From Bacteroidetes bacterium UKL13-3 (GTDB taxonomy: Bacteria; Bacteroidota; Bacteroidia; UKL13-3), in the NCBI GenBank assembly GCA_001602415.1, contig CP012155.1, positions 3,150,143 to 3,214,142 on the forward strand: a stretch of 64,000 bases of DNA. The letters run 5' to 3'. The notes beneath the pieces are model-generated. The model had not been told where the DNA came from and searched no databases. It worked only from the letters and a program-made list of their open reading frames with translations. Shown piece after piece: positions 1 through 7,113 of the stretch. A program made the translations under genes and the position numbers. Every line of letters begins with the position of its first letter. Positions within the stretch are counted from its first letter, which is position 1.

Positions 1-168
1 AATGACCCTTGGTATGATGTTTTTGGGCAAGAGAATATAATGATAAAATTGTATGATAATCCGGTAACACCAAAGATACCAAGAACTATTGTTGTAAGAA
101 ATACTATTTTAGTGGAGAGTCAACCGAATGGCGGAGTAACATTAACTTGTCAACCACCAATCAATTAA
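1..168 (+). CDS. C-terminal end of an unrecognised protein (5' truncated by window edge)
   Basis: Frame 1 is open from the first base to a TAA at 166-168, giving 55 residues that end in TLTCQPPIN. No domain can be recognised from this tail. It has the low-GC composition of the secreted gene that follows and ends 114 nt before it on the same strand, so the two may belong to one accessory segment. The real start lies outside the window. It is called coding because the open frame runs to the edge and has sensible residue content, but this is weak evidence. Confidence 0.45.
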   Translation, partial: NDPWYDVFGQENIMIKLYDNPVTPKIPRTIVVRNTILVESQPNGGVTLTCQPPIN

Positions 169-282
169 ATTCGATTGCTTTTTTTTAGGAATAGAATTTA
201 ACCTCAGAATAAATTTATTTGATATATACTCAATGAGAGTTAGGTTCTATTCCTAATTTAATAACAAATAACTTAATAAAAA

Positions 283-1731
283 ATGACCAAATATTTAATT
301 TCGATATTATCACTATCCTTATTTATTGCAAAAACTAAAGCACAAGATATATTAGTAACTCTTTCAGATAATAGCTGTAACATCGGTTCTTCAAATTTTG
401 GAAAAACTATAGATAAGATTTATTCGAATATGTCAATAACCTTTGTTGTTACTAGTTCGAAATATTACTCCATAGATAATGCAACTGAAACTATACGTCA
501 AACTCTAAAAATAAACCGTGATTTTTCAGTGTTAATAAACGACTCAATTGAAAAAGCACTCAATAAAAACATAAAAAGTAAAAAAGATTGGGGTGGACAT
601 ATTTTTCAAAAAAGACAGACTGGCTATGCTTTTATCACTCCGCTTTCCGAATTAAGTAAATCAATTTCACTTATTAATGCAACAAAAATTTATGACATTA
701 ATGAAAAGGTAATTTCAAATTCTTCCGATTTAAAAAGACTTGTGGCATCATGCCCATTTTGTAGTTTTTACATTGATAGCTTGAATTTCTTTTTATTATC
801 ATTTTATTCTGCTCAAGTAAACAAATTTATAATTGATTCTGGTCTTATTGATACCCTATCAGCACGGTTAAATTTTTTGGATAGCACAAACTTTTTAAGT
901 TTTTATGCTCAGCTAAACAATAATGATACTGCTGGATATTTTGTTTATAGAAAAAGGACCTCATTTAATCCCATATTACCTTTTTCAATCAAAATGATGA
1001 ATAAAGATGCAGGTATCAGTTTAGGAGTATATTATAGTTTAATTAAAGATTCTTTAAACACTCCCAAAGCAGGTCCTTCATCGCCATGCGCAATTCACTT
1101 CAACGTACTTAATAATACCGCTAAACTCATTCCAATAAGACTAAATAATTGTCCTTATTCATTACGGTTAAATTATTACGTTAGTCTAAATGATTCTCAA
1201 ATAATATTCTTATTATCAAATATTGATGCCGTATCTAGAAGTGGGCAACCTTTATTTGGTCTATTTCGATATGAGAACAACGAGATTGTGTTCGATAAAA
1301 TATTAACTGACTATACTATCCCTAATTTGAAAAATGAAAAGGTTGGATATATCCCCCTTTTTAACAATAAACACGTTATAGTTCCAAATACTGGAGAAAT
1401 TATCAACATTAATAATATTTCTCAAATCTATGCCCTTGATTATAAAAATATATCGTCATTTCTTAAAATGAATTACAAAGTCAAAATCAATTTAGAAAAA
1501 GCCACGTGGATAGATTTTCTTAAAGTGAATGAACAAGTTTCTCGTGTTTTATTTTTCTTCGATAATTCATTGTATATATTATACATTAATAATAGTACGA
1601 AAACAGTATTGTCAAGTCAGATTTTTATTAGTGACGAAATAAGTAAAAAAATAAGTGTAACCCGATTGGTTGAAGAGAAAATTTATTACATATCAAAATC
1701 TGGGTCAGTTAATATGATATCTCTGAAATAA
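283..1731 (+). CDS. Hypothetical secreted protein, 482 aa
   Basis: The protein begins with a Sec signal peptide (MTKYLISILSLSLFIAKTKA, probable cleavage before QDI), so it should be exported. The mature part is rich in Asn, Ser, Ile and Phe, alternates hydrophobic and polar residues as beta-rich proteins do, and contains a CPFC pair near residues 155-158. No lipobox, transmembrane helix after the signal, or T9SS sorting sequence is visible. I do not recognise the family. The gene is markedly AT-rich compared with the genes from 1.9 kb onward, which together with the lack of a family suggests a lineage-specific or acquired gene. The preceding 114 nt show no clear promoter. Confidence 0.75.
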   Translation: MTKYLISILSLSLFIAKTKAQDILVTLSDNSCNIGSSNFGKTIDKIYSNMSITFVVTSSKYYSIDNATETIRQTLKINRDFSVLINDSIEKALNKNIKSKKDWGGHIFQKRQTGYAFITPLSELSKSISLINATKIYDINEKVISNSSDLKRLVASCPFCSFYIDSLNFFLLSFYSAQVNKFIIDSGLIDTLSARLNFLDSTNFLSFYAQLNNNDTAGYFVYRKRTSFNPILPFSIKMMNKDAGISLGVYYSLIKDSLNTPKAGPSSPCAIHFNVLNNTAKLIPIRLNNCPYSLRLNYYVSLNDSQIIFLLSNIDAVSRSGQPLFGLFRYENNEIVFDKILTDYTIPNLKNEKVGYIPLFNNKHVIVPNTGEIININNISQIYALDYKNISSFLKMNYKVKINLEKATWIDFLKVNEQVSRVLFFFDNSLYILYINNSTKTVLSSQIFISDEISKKISVTRLVEEKIYYISKSGSVNMISLK

Positions 1732-1908
1732 AATGCATTTGCAGTCAATAATTAAATAAGTGAAACGATTGCAAACTATATAATATTATCGCAATTGAAG
1801 TAACATTTGTAATCGGTTTATTTCTAAAATATCTTTTCAAATTCTAGTTATGAAAAGATACTTATCTGTTAACGAGTATTTCATTAAAAAATCACTTCTT
1901 TAACCATA

Positions 1909-2700
1909 TTATTTCCCTTTAAAATCGGCTTTGCGTTTTTCCATAAACGCTACCGTTCCTTCTTTAAAATCTTCTGATCCGAAGAAGTTTCCAAACTCAT
2001 TAATCTCTACGTTGTTTCCGTCCAGTTTCTTTTCGTAATGTGCATTTACACAACGGATAACGGATGCAATAGCCAATGGTGATTTGGTTTTAATCTTACT
2101 CAAAATCTCTTCCGATTTAGTGATTACTTGATCAACCGGAACCACATGGTTAACCAATCCCATTTCATAAGCACGTTGTGCTGGGATTAAGTCGGCAGTC
2201 ATCAATAACTCCAATGCACGGCCTTTACCGATTAATTGCGCCAAACGTTGTGTTCCAGCATAACCCGGAGTAATGCCTAAGTTTACTTCCGGCTGTCCGA
2301 ACTTTGCTTTTTCGCCTGCAATACGGATATGGCAAGCCATAGCCAACTCGTTACCTCCACCCAATGCAAAACCGTTAACAGCTGCAATTACAGGCTTAGG
2401 GCAATTTTCGATGGCATTTAATACTGCATGTCCTTCGGCACTCATTCGGGTTCCTTCTTCTACGTTGAAGTTCGCAAATTCGGCAATATCAGCTCCGGCA
2501 GCAAATGCTTTTTCGCCTGCACCGGTTAAAATAACACCCTTAATATCCGTGCTTGGGTAAATGCTTAACACTGCATTTTTAATGTCGGTAAGCGTTTGAA
2601 TATTTAACGCATTTAATTTTGATTCTCTGTTAATGGTGATGTAAAAAATCTCGTTTTTAACTTCGGTAAGAATCGTTTCGTACATAGTTGCTGTTGTCAT
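1909..2700 (-). CDS. Enoyl-CoA hydratase (crotonase family)
   Basis: A 263-residue crotonase-fold protein of normal family length. It should hydrate trans-2-enoyl-CoA (crotonyl-CoA or short-chain) to 3-hydroxyacyl-CoA in the cytoplasm. Visible family landmarks are the oxyanion-hole stretch FAAGADIAEF (about 66-75), GGGNELA with Glu118, and GQPEVNLG with Glu138. Those two Glu are the catalytic pair of true hydratases, so hydratase activity is more likely than a pure isomerase or hydrolase. The C-terminus SEDFKEGTVAFMEKRKADFKGK (split as SEDFKEG and AFMEKRK) is typical. An internal Met6 could be the start. The nearest downstream gene on this strand is 177 nt from the window's secreted gene, so no operon partner lies on that side; a B12-binding mutase subunit lies upstream on the same strand. 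Confidence 0.9.
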   Translation of the reverse strand: MTTATMYETILTEVKNEIFYITINRESKLNALNIQTLTDIKNAVLSIYPSTDIKGVILTGAGEKAFAAGADIAEFANFNVEEGTRMSAEGHAVLNAIENCPKPVIAAVNGFALGGGNELAMACHIRIAGEKAKFGQPEVNLGITPGYAGTQRLAQLIGKGRALELLMTADLIPAQRAYEMGLVNHVVPVDQVITKSEEILSKIKTKSPLAIASVIRCVNAHYEKKLDGNNVEINEFGNFFGSEDFKEGTVAFMEKRKADFKGK

Positions 2701-2828
2701 TCTAATTGATTGTTTACTCTTATAATTTAAAGCGAGTAGTGCTTATGTTAACTTTGTTTCACAACAATAAACGTATTTCTGTTTAGTGTAGTTTTTAATA
2801 GGTATTTTTTATGCACAAATACTGCACG

Positions 2829-3236
2829 TTAAGCCTTGCGGTGGGTGCTTACCCACTCCTTTATATAATCGGCTATTTGGTGCATAGGTGAGCCGGGAGG
2901 GAACAATTTTCCAACGCCAATTTTACTCAGTTCCTGCATATCCTCATCGGGAATAATGCCTCCACCGGTAAGCAATATATCATTGATGCTCTCTTTTTTC
3001 AGAAGGTCCATTAAACGCGGGAAAACGGTATTGTGAGCACCCGAAAGAATGCTAACACCAATCACATCCACATCTTCTTGTAAAGCTGCTTGTACCACCA
3101 TTTCGGGTGTTTGGCGCAGGCCTGTGTAAATCACTTCCATGCCTGCATCACGCAGTGCGGTGGCAATTACCTTGGCACCCCTATCGTGGCCATCCAATCC
3201 TACTTTAGCTACCAATACTCTTATCGGTCTGTTCAT
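2829..3236 (-). CDS. Stand-alone cobalamin-binding subunit of a methylmalonyl-CoA-type mutase
   Basis: The 135-residue protein consists only of the B12-binding Rossmann domain normally found at the C-terminus of methylmalonyl-CoA mutase. The base-off/His-on signature is complete: DGHDRG with the cobalt-ligand His17, then S62-I-L64, then the TGGG turn at 90-93. It would pair with a separate substrate-binding subunit, as in methylmalonyl- or isobutyryl-CoA mutases of split architecture, interconverting acyl-CoA carbon skeletons. That partner is not in this window. It lies 3 nt from the lipoprotein gene upstream on the same strand, so the two are probably cotranscribed. The exact acyl-CoA substrate cannot be read from this subunit. 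Confidence 0.85.
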   Translation of the reverse strand: MNRPIRVLVAKVGLDGHDRGAKVIATALRDAGMEVIYTGLRQTPEMVVQAALQEDVDVIGVSILSGAHNTVFPRLMDLLKKESINDILLTGGGIIPDEDMQELSKIGVGKLFPPGSPMHQIADYIKEWVSTHRKA

Positions 3237-3239
3237 GTT

Positions 3240-3785
3240 TTACTTATTTTTTAAACGAAATACTTCCAAAGCGGCATTCTTTCGCATTAATTTCTCATAA
3301 TAGGTTGTTAACTGCGCATCTGTTGGCTTGTAAACAAACACCGAATCGCCTCCATTATTCATGGCAACAAATGAACGTTTCATGTGCTTCGTTAATTCCG
3401 CATTATCCATCAGTCCCGCAATTTTCAATCCTCTTTTGGTGGGTTCAATCAATACAAAATTCCAGTAATTCACATACTCTTCATTTTGTGTGGCAATTAC
3501 ATAATATTTTTTGTTGAGCCAACGTAAACGGTGCTTTTCATCGAGCTCAGCCGAAAAGTACTCGGCACTGTCTCTTGCCGAATAACGGTTTGCGGTTATA
3601 TCAAAAAATAACGAATCGGTTTTGCGCCTTAAAAAGCCTGCTCCGGTTGACCATTTAGCATAATAGGATCCTTGAACAGTTTGCGGAAACTCCTGCAATG
3701 CCTCGCCAGGAAGTTTATCAAATAATGCAGTTTTGCAAGAAGCAAATACCACTACAAAGCCAATAATAACTAATAGTTTTTTCAT
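3240..3785 (-). CDS. Hypothetical lipoprotein, 181 aa
   Basis: The N-terminus is a lipoprotein signal (MKKLLVIIGFVVVFASC) with a lipobox-like FASC and Cys17 as the likely lipidated residue, placing the protein in the envelope. The mature part is a small mixed alpha/beta sequence with many aromatic residues (YYVIATQNEEYVNYWNFVLI) ending in a charged helix. I do not recognise the family. It sits between gltX (4 nt upstream) and the B12-binding subunit (3 nt downstream), all on the minus strand, so it is most likely part of the same transcript; the spacing gives no hint of function. Confidence 0.75.
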   Translation of the reverse strand: MKKLLVIIGFVVVFASCKTALFDKLPGEALQEFPQTVQGSYYAKWSTGAGFLRRKTDSLFFDITANRYSARDSAEYFSAELDEKHRLRWLNKKYYVIATQNEEYVNYWNFVLIEPTKRGLKIAGLMDNAELTKHMKRSFVAMNNGGDSVFVYKPTDAQLTTYYEKLMRKNAALEVFRLKNK

Positions 3786-3788
3786 AGA

Positions 3789-5321
3789 TTATGTATTGAT
3801 GGTATCCATGGCTCGTTGTAAACGTGCAATGGTTTCTTGTTTACCAAATAACTCCGCCATTTCAAATATTGGCGGACCACCAGCCACACCCGATAAACAC
3901 ACACGCAACAACTGCATAAAATCTTTATTGGCTACTCCATTTTTGGCTAATGCTTCGTTGTAAGCTGCTTCAATTGTAGCAGCAGTATACTCTTCCAGTG
4001 GACGCAATAATTGAATGGTATCTTGCAGCACGAGTGGCGACTTTTCATTCCAACGTTTGGCAATAACACCTTCATCATATTTAGTGGGTGCAATAAAAAA
4101 ATACTCACCAAACGACCATAATTCTTTAACAAAAGTTATTTTTTCTTTGATCAATTCGCAGGTGCGCAAAATGTATGCATCACTAAAAGATAAATTATGT
4201 GCTTCCACATCCTTTTTTAATTCGGCTGCTAGCACGGCATTATCGGTATGGCGGAGATATTGCTGGTTGAACCATTTGGCTTTGTTTTGGTCGAACTTAG
4301 CACCATGTTTACTCACGCGATCCAAGGTAAACAATTCAATCATTTGGTCTTTGGTCATCAACTCCAGGTTATTACCCGGATTCCATCCCAACAAGGCTAA
4401 TAAATTGATCACTGCTTCGGGCAAATAGCCGCTCTCACGGTAACCGCTTGATGTTTCGCCTGTATTGGGGTCTGTCCATTGCAACGGGAACACCGGGAAT
4501 CCCAAACGATCTCCATCGCGTTTGCTCAATTTTCCGTTTCCTTCAGGTTTTAACAACAATGGTAAATGCGCAAACTTTGGCATTACATCTTCCCAACCAA
4601 AAGCACGGTATAATAAAATATGTAACGGAGCCGATGGCAACCATTCTTCACCACGAATAACGTGCGTAGTTTCCATCAAATAATCATCCACCACATTGGC
4701 TAAATGATACGTTGGCATTCCATCACTTTTATACAAAACCTTATCATCCAATTGGGCTGTATTCACATGCACCCAACCTCTGATTTCATCATGAAATTTT
4801 ACTTCTTCTTTGCGTGGCATTTTAAAGCGAATCACAAACGGATCTCCATTTTCGATGCGGATTTTTACTTCATCCTCACTCAATGTTAAGGAGTTTTTCA
4901 TAGCGCTTCGGGTTATTGGATCGTATTTAGCATCTACGTTGGAGGCCTTTAAACGCTCACGCATCGCTTCCAAATCTTCGGGCGTATCGAAGGCATAATA
5001 GGCATGACCAGCTTCAATAAGCTGCATGGCGTATTGTTTATACATAGGCTTGCGCTCACTTTGGCGGTATGGAGCATGTTTACCATCACCAAAGCCAATA
5101 CCCTCATCAGGTGCGATACCCAACCACTTCAACGATTCAATGATATACTCCTCAGCACCCGGCACAAAACGTGTTTGGTCGGTATCTTCGATACGCAACA
5201 CAAAATCGCCTCCGTGTTTTTTAGCGAATAAATAATTGTATAAAGCGGTACGTACACCGCCAATATGCAAAGCTCCCGTAGGACTTGGCGCAAAACGAAC
5301 TCTAACTCTTCTCTCAGTCAT
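3789..5321 (-). CDS. gltX: Glutamyl-tRNA synthetase
   Basis: A class I aminoacyl-tRNA synthetase of 510 residues, the usual bacterial length. It ligates glutamate to tRNA-Glu. The N-terminal catalytic core shows FAPSPTGALHIGG (HIGH-type motif at 19-22) and the KMSKS-type loop GKLSKRDGD with Lys264-Arg268. The C-terminal part is the alpha-helical anticodon-binding cage. The start shown gives MTERRVRVRFAPSPTG, the standard GluRS beginning. Whether it is discriminating, or also charges tRNA-Gln, cannot be decided because no gatCAB or glnS is in view. It leads a minus-strand group with the lipoprotein and the B12 subunit. Confidence 0.97.
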   Translation of the reverse strand: MTERRVRVRFAPSPTGALHIGGVRTALYNYLFAKKHGGDFVLRIEDTDQTRFVPGAEEYIIESLKWLGIAPDEGIGFGDGKHAPYRQSERKPMYKQYAMQLIEAGHAYYAFDTPEDLEAMRERLKASNVDAKYDPITRSAMKNSLTLSEDEVKIRIENGDPFVIRFKMPRKEEVKFHDEIRGWVHVNTAQLDDKVLYKSDGMPTYHLANVVDDYLMETTHVIRGEEWLPSAPLHILLYRAFGWEDVMPKFAHLPLLLKPEGNGKLSKRDGDRLGFPVFPLQWTDPNTGETSSGYRESGYLPEAVINLLALLGWNPGNNLELMTKDQMIELFTLDRVSKHGAKFDQNKAKWFNQQYLRHTDNAVLAAELKKDVEAHNLSFSDAYILRTCELIKEKITFVKELWSFGEYFFIAPTKYDEGVIAKRWNEKSPLVLQDTIQLLRPLEEYTAATIEAAYNEALAKNGVANKDFMQLLRVCLSGVAGGPPIFEMAELFGKQETIARLQRAMDTINT

Positions 5322-5431
5322 AACGGGCGCAAATATAGCCGTTTTAAGGGGAGTTCAAACAATTATGATGAGGAGTTATCAGGTATATAATCAATTGTAT
5401 ATCATAGCAGTTACTATAGTTCATTTTAGCA

Positions 5432-5548
5432 AGAAACCGCAGAACCGAAAAATGTAGAATGTAAAACCGCAAAAGGAAAATCTGAATCCTCCACTTTTAC
5501 ATTTTACATTCCGAGTTCTACATTCTGCGGTTAAGAGCGAAACCTCAG
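5432..5548. repeat. ~104-bp intergenic repeat, upstream copy next to the four-helix gene
   Basis: This stretch carries the same words as the repeats at 5998-6245 and 16170-16835: AACCGCAGAACCGAAAAATG, TGTAAAACCGCAAAAGG, CTTTTACATTTTACATTC and TTCTGCGGTTAAGAGCG. It ends in a degenerate copy of the TTCTGCGGTTT-loop-AAACCGCAGAA hairpin (CTGCGGTTAAGAGCGAAACC). It is noncoding. Together with the two downstream copies it brackets the four-helix-bundle gene. Confidence 0.8.
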
Positions 5549-5572
5549 AAGAAAAATTTAATTTATAGAAAG

Positions 5573-5580
5573 TACATTTG
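5573..5580 (+). promoter_or_regulatory. Putative -7 promoter box of the four-helix-bundle gene
   Basis: TACATTTG matches the Bacteroidota -7 consensus TAnnTTTG and lies 26 nt before the ATG at 5607. No good TTTG box is seen at the expected distance upstream, so only half of the promoter is supported. Confidence 0.45.
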
Positions 5581-5606
5581 TTAAAACCATTATAAATACA
5601 TGCCCA

Positions 5607-5966
5607 ATGGAACAGAAGAAATTTAACCTTGAAGAACGTTTGATTGAATTTTGTGTGCTAGCACTTGAAGCAATAGAGGAACTGCCTAATACCAAGGTTG
5701 GCAAGTACTTCGAAGATCAGATTATGAGATCATGCTCATCACCTGCACTTAATTATGGAGAAGCGCAAGCTGCCGAATCCAGAAAAGATTTTATACATAA
5801 AATGAAAATCATTCTTAAAGAGTTAAGAGAGACTTCAATTAGCTTCAAGATTTTATCGCGGAAAGGGGTGTTGAATACTGATAAATCAAAAGCTACAATG
5901 CAAGAGGTCGGAGAACTTATTGCCATTTTTACTAAAAGTATTGAAACAGCTGAGAAAAACAGCTAA
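5607..5966 (+). CDS. Four-helix-bundle protein (23S rRNA intervening-sequence/Avd-like family)
   Basis: The 119-residue, highly helical protein matches the four-helix-bundle family first known from intervening sequences in 23S rRNA genes. Typical features are the N-terminal NLEERLIEFCVLALEAIEELP, the central RSCSSPALNYGEAQAAESRKDF and the following KMKIILKELRETSISFKIL (quoted in parts). Cellular function of the family is poorly known; a relative, Avd, is the accessory protein of diversity-generating retroelements. No reverse transcriptase or variable repeat is nearby. It is the only plus-strand gene between gltX and rimP and is bracketed by members of the ~104-bp repeat family, so it may have arrived with them. 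Confidence 0.85.
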   Translation: MEQKKFNLEERLIEFCVLALEAIEELPNTKVGKYFEDQIMRSCSSPALNYGEAQAAESRKDFIHKMKIILKELRETSISFKILSRKGVLNTDKSKATMQEVGELIAIFTKSIETAEKNS

Positions 5967-5997
5967 GCAGTTTCTTCTGATTTGCAGAAAACCATAG

Positions 5998-6245
5998 AAA
6001 GCACCTTTACCAACTTTTACATTTTACATTCTGCGGTTTAAGAGCGAAACCGCAGAACCGAAAAATGTAAAATATAAAACCGCAAAAGGAAAGCATCCTC
6101 CACTTTTACATTTTACATTCAGTGTTTTACATTCTGCGGTTTAAGAGCGAAACCGCAGAACCGAAAAATGTAAAATATAAAACCGCAAAAGGAAAGCATC
6201 CTCCACTTTTACATTTTACATTCAGCGGTTTACATTTTGAGGTTA
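5998..6245. repeat. Two tandem copies of a ~103-bp hairpin-forming repeat
   Basis: The unit beginning CTGCGGTTTAAGAGCGAAAC occurs at 6031 and again at 6134, a period of 103 bp, and the second copy is nearly identical to the first. Each unit opens with a perfect hairpin: TTCTGCGGTTT at 6029-6039, loop AAGAGCG, AAACCGCAGAA at 6047-6057. It continues with a second dyad between AAAAATGTAAAATATAAAAC and CACTTTTACATTTTACATTC. No coding frame fits. The same family forms the array at 16170-16835. The whole gap between the four-helix gene and rlmB is filled by it. Confidence 0.9.
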
Positions 6246-6264
6246 AAAAAAGAGATTAACCCTT

Positions 6265-7035
6265 TTACATCATCCGCTGTCTCACCGTTTCATAAATAGC
6301 AATTCCGGCTGCTACCGAAACGTTTAGAGAACCAACGCCCATTTCCATGGGTATTTTGGTTATTTGAGATGCGCGTCTAATGATATCATTTGAAATTCCG
6401 TCTTCTTCCGAACCTAAAATGATAGCGATGGGACCTGATAAATCGGCAAAGGGTAAATGCTTGTTCGCTTTTTCGGTGCATGCAACTGTAGCAAGCCCCG
6501 ATTGATTTAACAGCTCCATTACTGTTTTCATGTTGCTTTCTCTGCAAACCGGTATTTTAAGCAATGCACCGGCCGATGTTTTAACAGCATCATCGGTTAC
6601 TTGTGCGGCTCCTGTATCGGGTACAACAATAGCGTGCACACCTCCGCAATAAGCAGAGCGGGCAATGGCTCCAAAATTGCGCACATCTGTAATTCTATCT
6701 AACACCAAAATGAATGGCACTTTTCCCTCTTCAAATAATTGAGGCAGTATGTTTTCTAATTTATGATACGTTACCGGTGATATAAATGCTAGTACTCCTT
6801 GATGATTCTTACCATACGGAAACAGAGAATTTTCACGCGGTACTTGTTGAACCGGAACATTACGGTTGCGGGCTACCTTTAATATTTGCTCAACTTCATC
6901 ACTTTTTTGAAGTCCTTTTTGAACAATAATTTTATTGATTTCTTTCCCCGAATCCAATGCCTCCAATACAGCGTGGATACCAAATATTAAGTTCGGAATT
7001 TCTTTGGGTCTTCTGTCGCGTTCTTCGTATCTCAT
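6265..7035 (-). CDS. rlmB: 23S rRNA (guanosine-2'-O-)-methyltransferase RlmB-type, TrmH/SPOUT family
   Basis: A SpoU/TrmH-family SPOUT methyltransferase that transfers a methyl group from AdoMet to the 2'-O of a ribose, most likely G2251 of 23S rRNA. The N-terminal substrate-binding domain begins NLIFGIHAVLEAL. The knotted C-terminal domain shows motif 1 (RNFGAIARSA), motif 2 (ILGSEEDGIS) and motif 3 (GSLNVSVAAGIAIYE). The chosen start at 7035 (MRYEERDRR) gives 256 aa. An ATG 12 nt upstream at 7047 is also possible, but it abuts the terminator hairpin and lies within a TATGTTTG box. Related SpoU enzymes with other targets cannot be fully excluded. Confidence 0.88.
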   Translation of the reverse strand: MRYEERDRRPKEIPNLIFGIHAVLEALDSGKEINKIIVQKGLQKSDEVEQILKVARNRNVPVQQVPRENSLFPYGKNHQGVLAFISPVTYHKLENILPQLFEEGKVPFILVLDRITDVRNFGAIARSAYCGGVHAIVVPDTGAAQVTDDAVKTSAGALLKIPVCRESNMKTVMELLNQSGLATVACTEKANKHLPFADLSGPIAIILGSEEDGISNDIIRRASQITKIPMEMGVGSLNVSVAAGIAIYETVRQRMM

Positions 7036-7047
7036 GGGTGCAAACAT

Positions 7048-7085
7048 ACAAAAAAGGTTCGCAGCATTGCTGTTGCGAACCTTTT
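7048..7085 (-). terminator. Rho-independent terminator of the DUF2723 gene
   Basis: On the minus strand AAAAGGTTCGCA (7085-7074 read in reverse) pairs with TGCGAACCTTTT (7063-7052) around a 10-nt loop, a 12-bp stem followed directly by a run of T. It lies 28 nt past the stop of the DUF2723 gene and immediately before rlmB. Confidence 0.85.
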
Positions 7086-7113
7086 ATGATTATATTTTAT
7101 GTTTTAAAAAGAC

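Noticed and set aside
5607-5966. Diversity-generating retroelement accessory (Avd)
   Set aside because: No reverse transcriptase gene or template/variable repeat pair is visible nearby.
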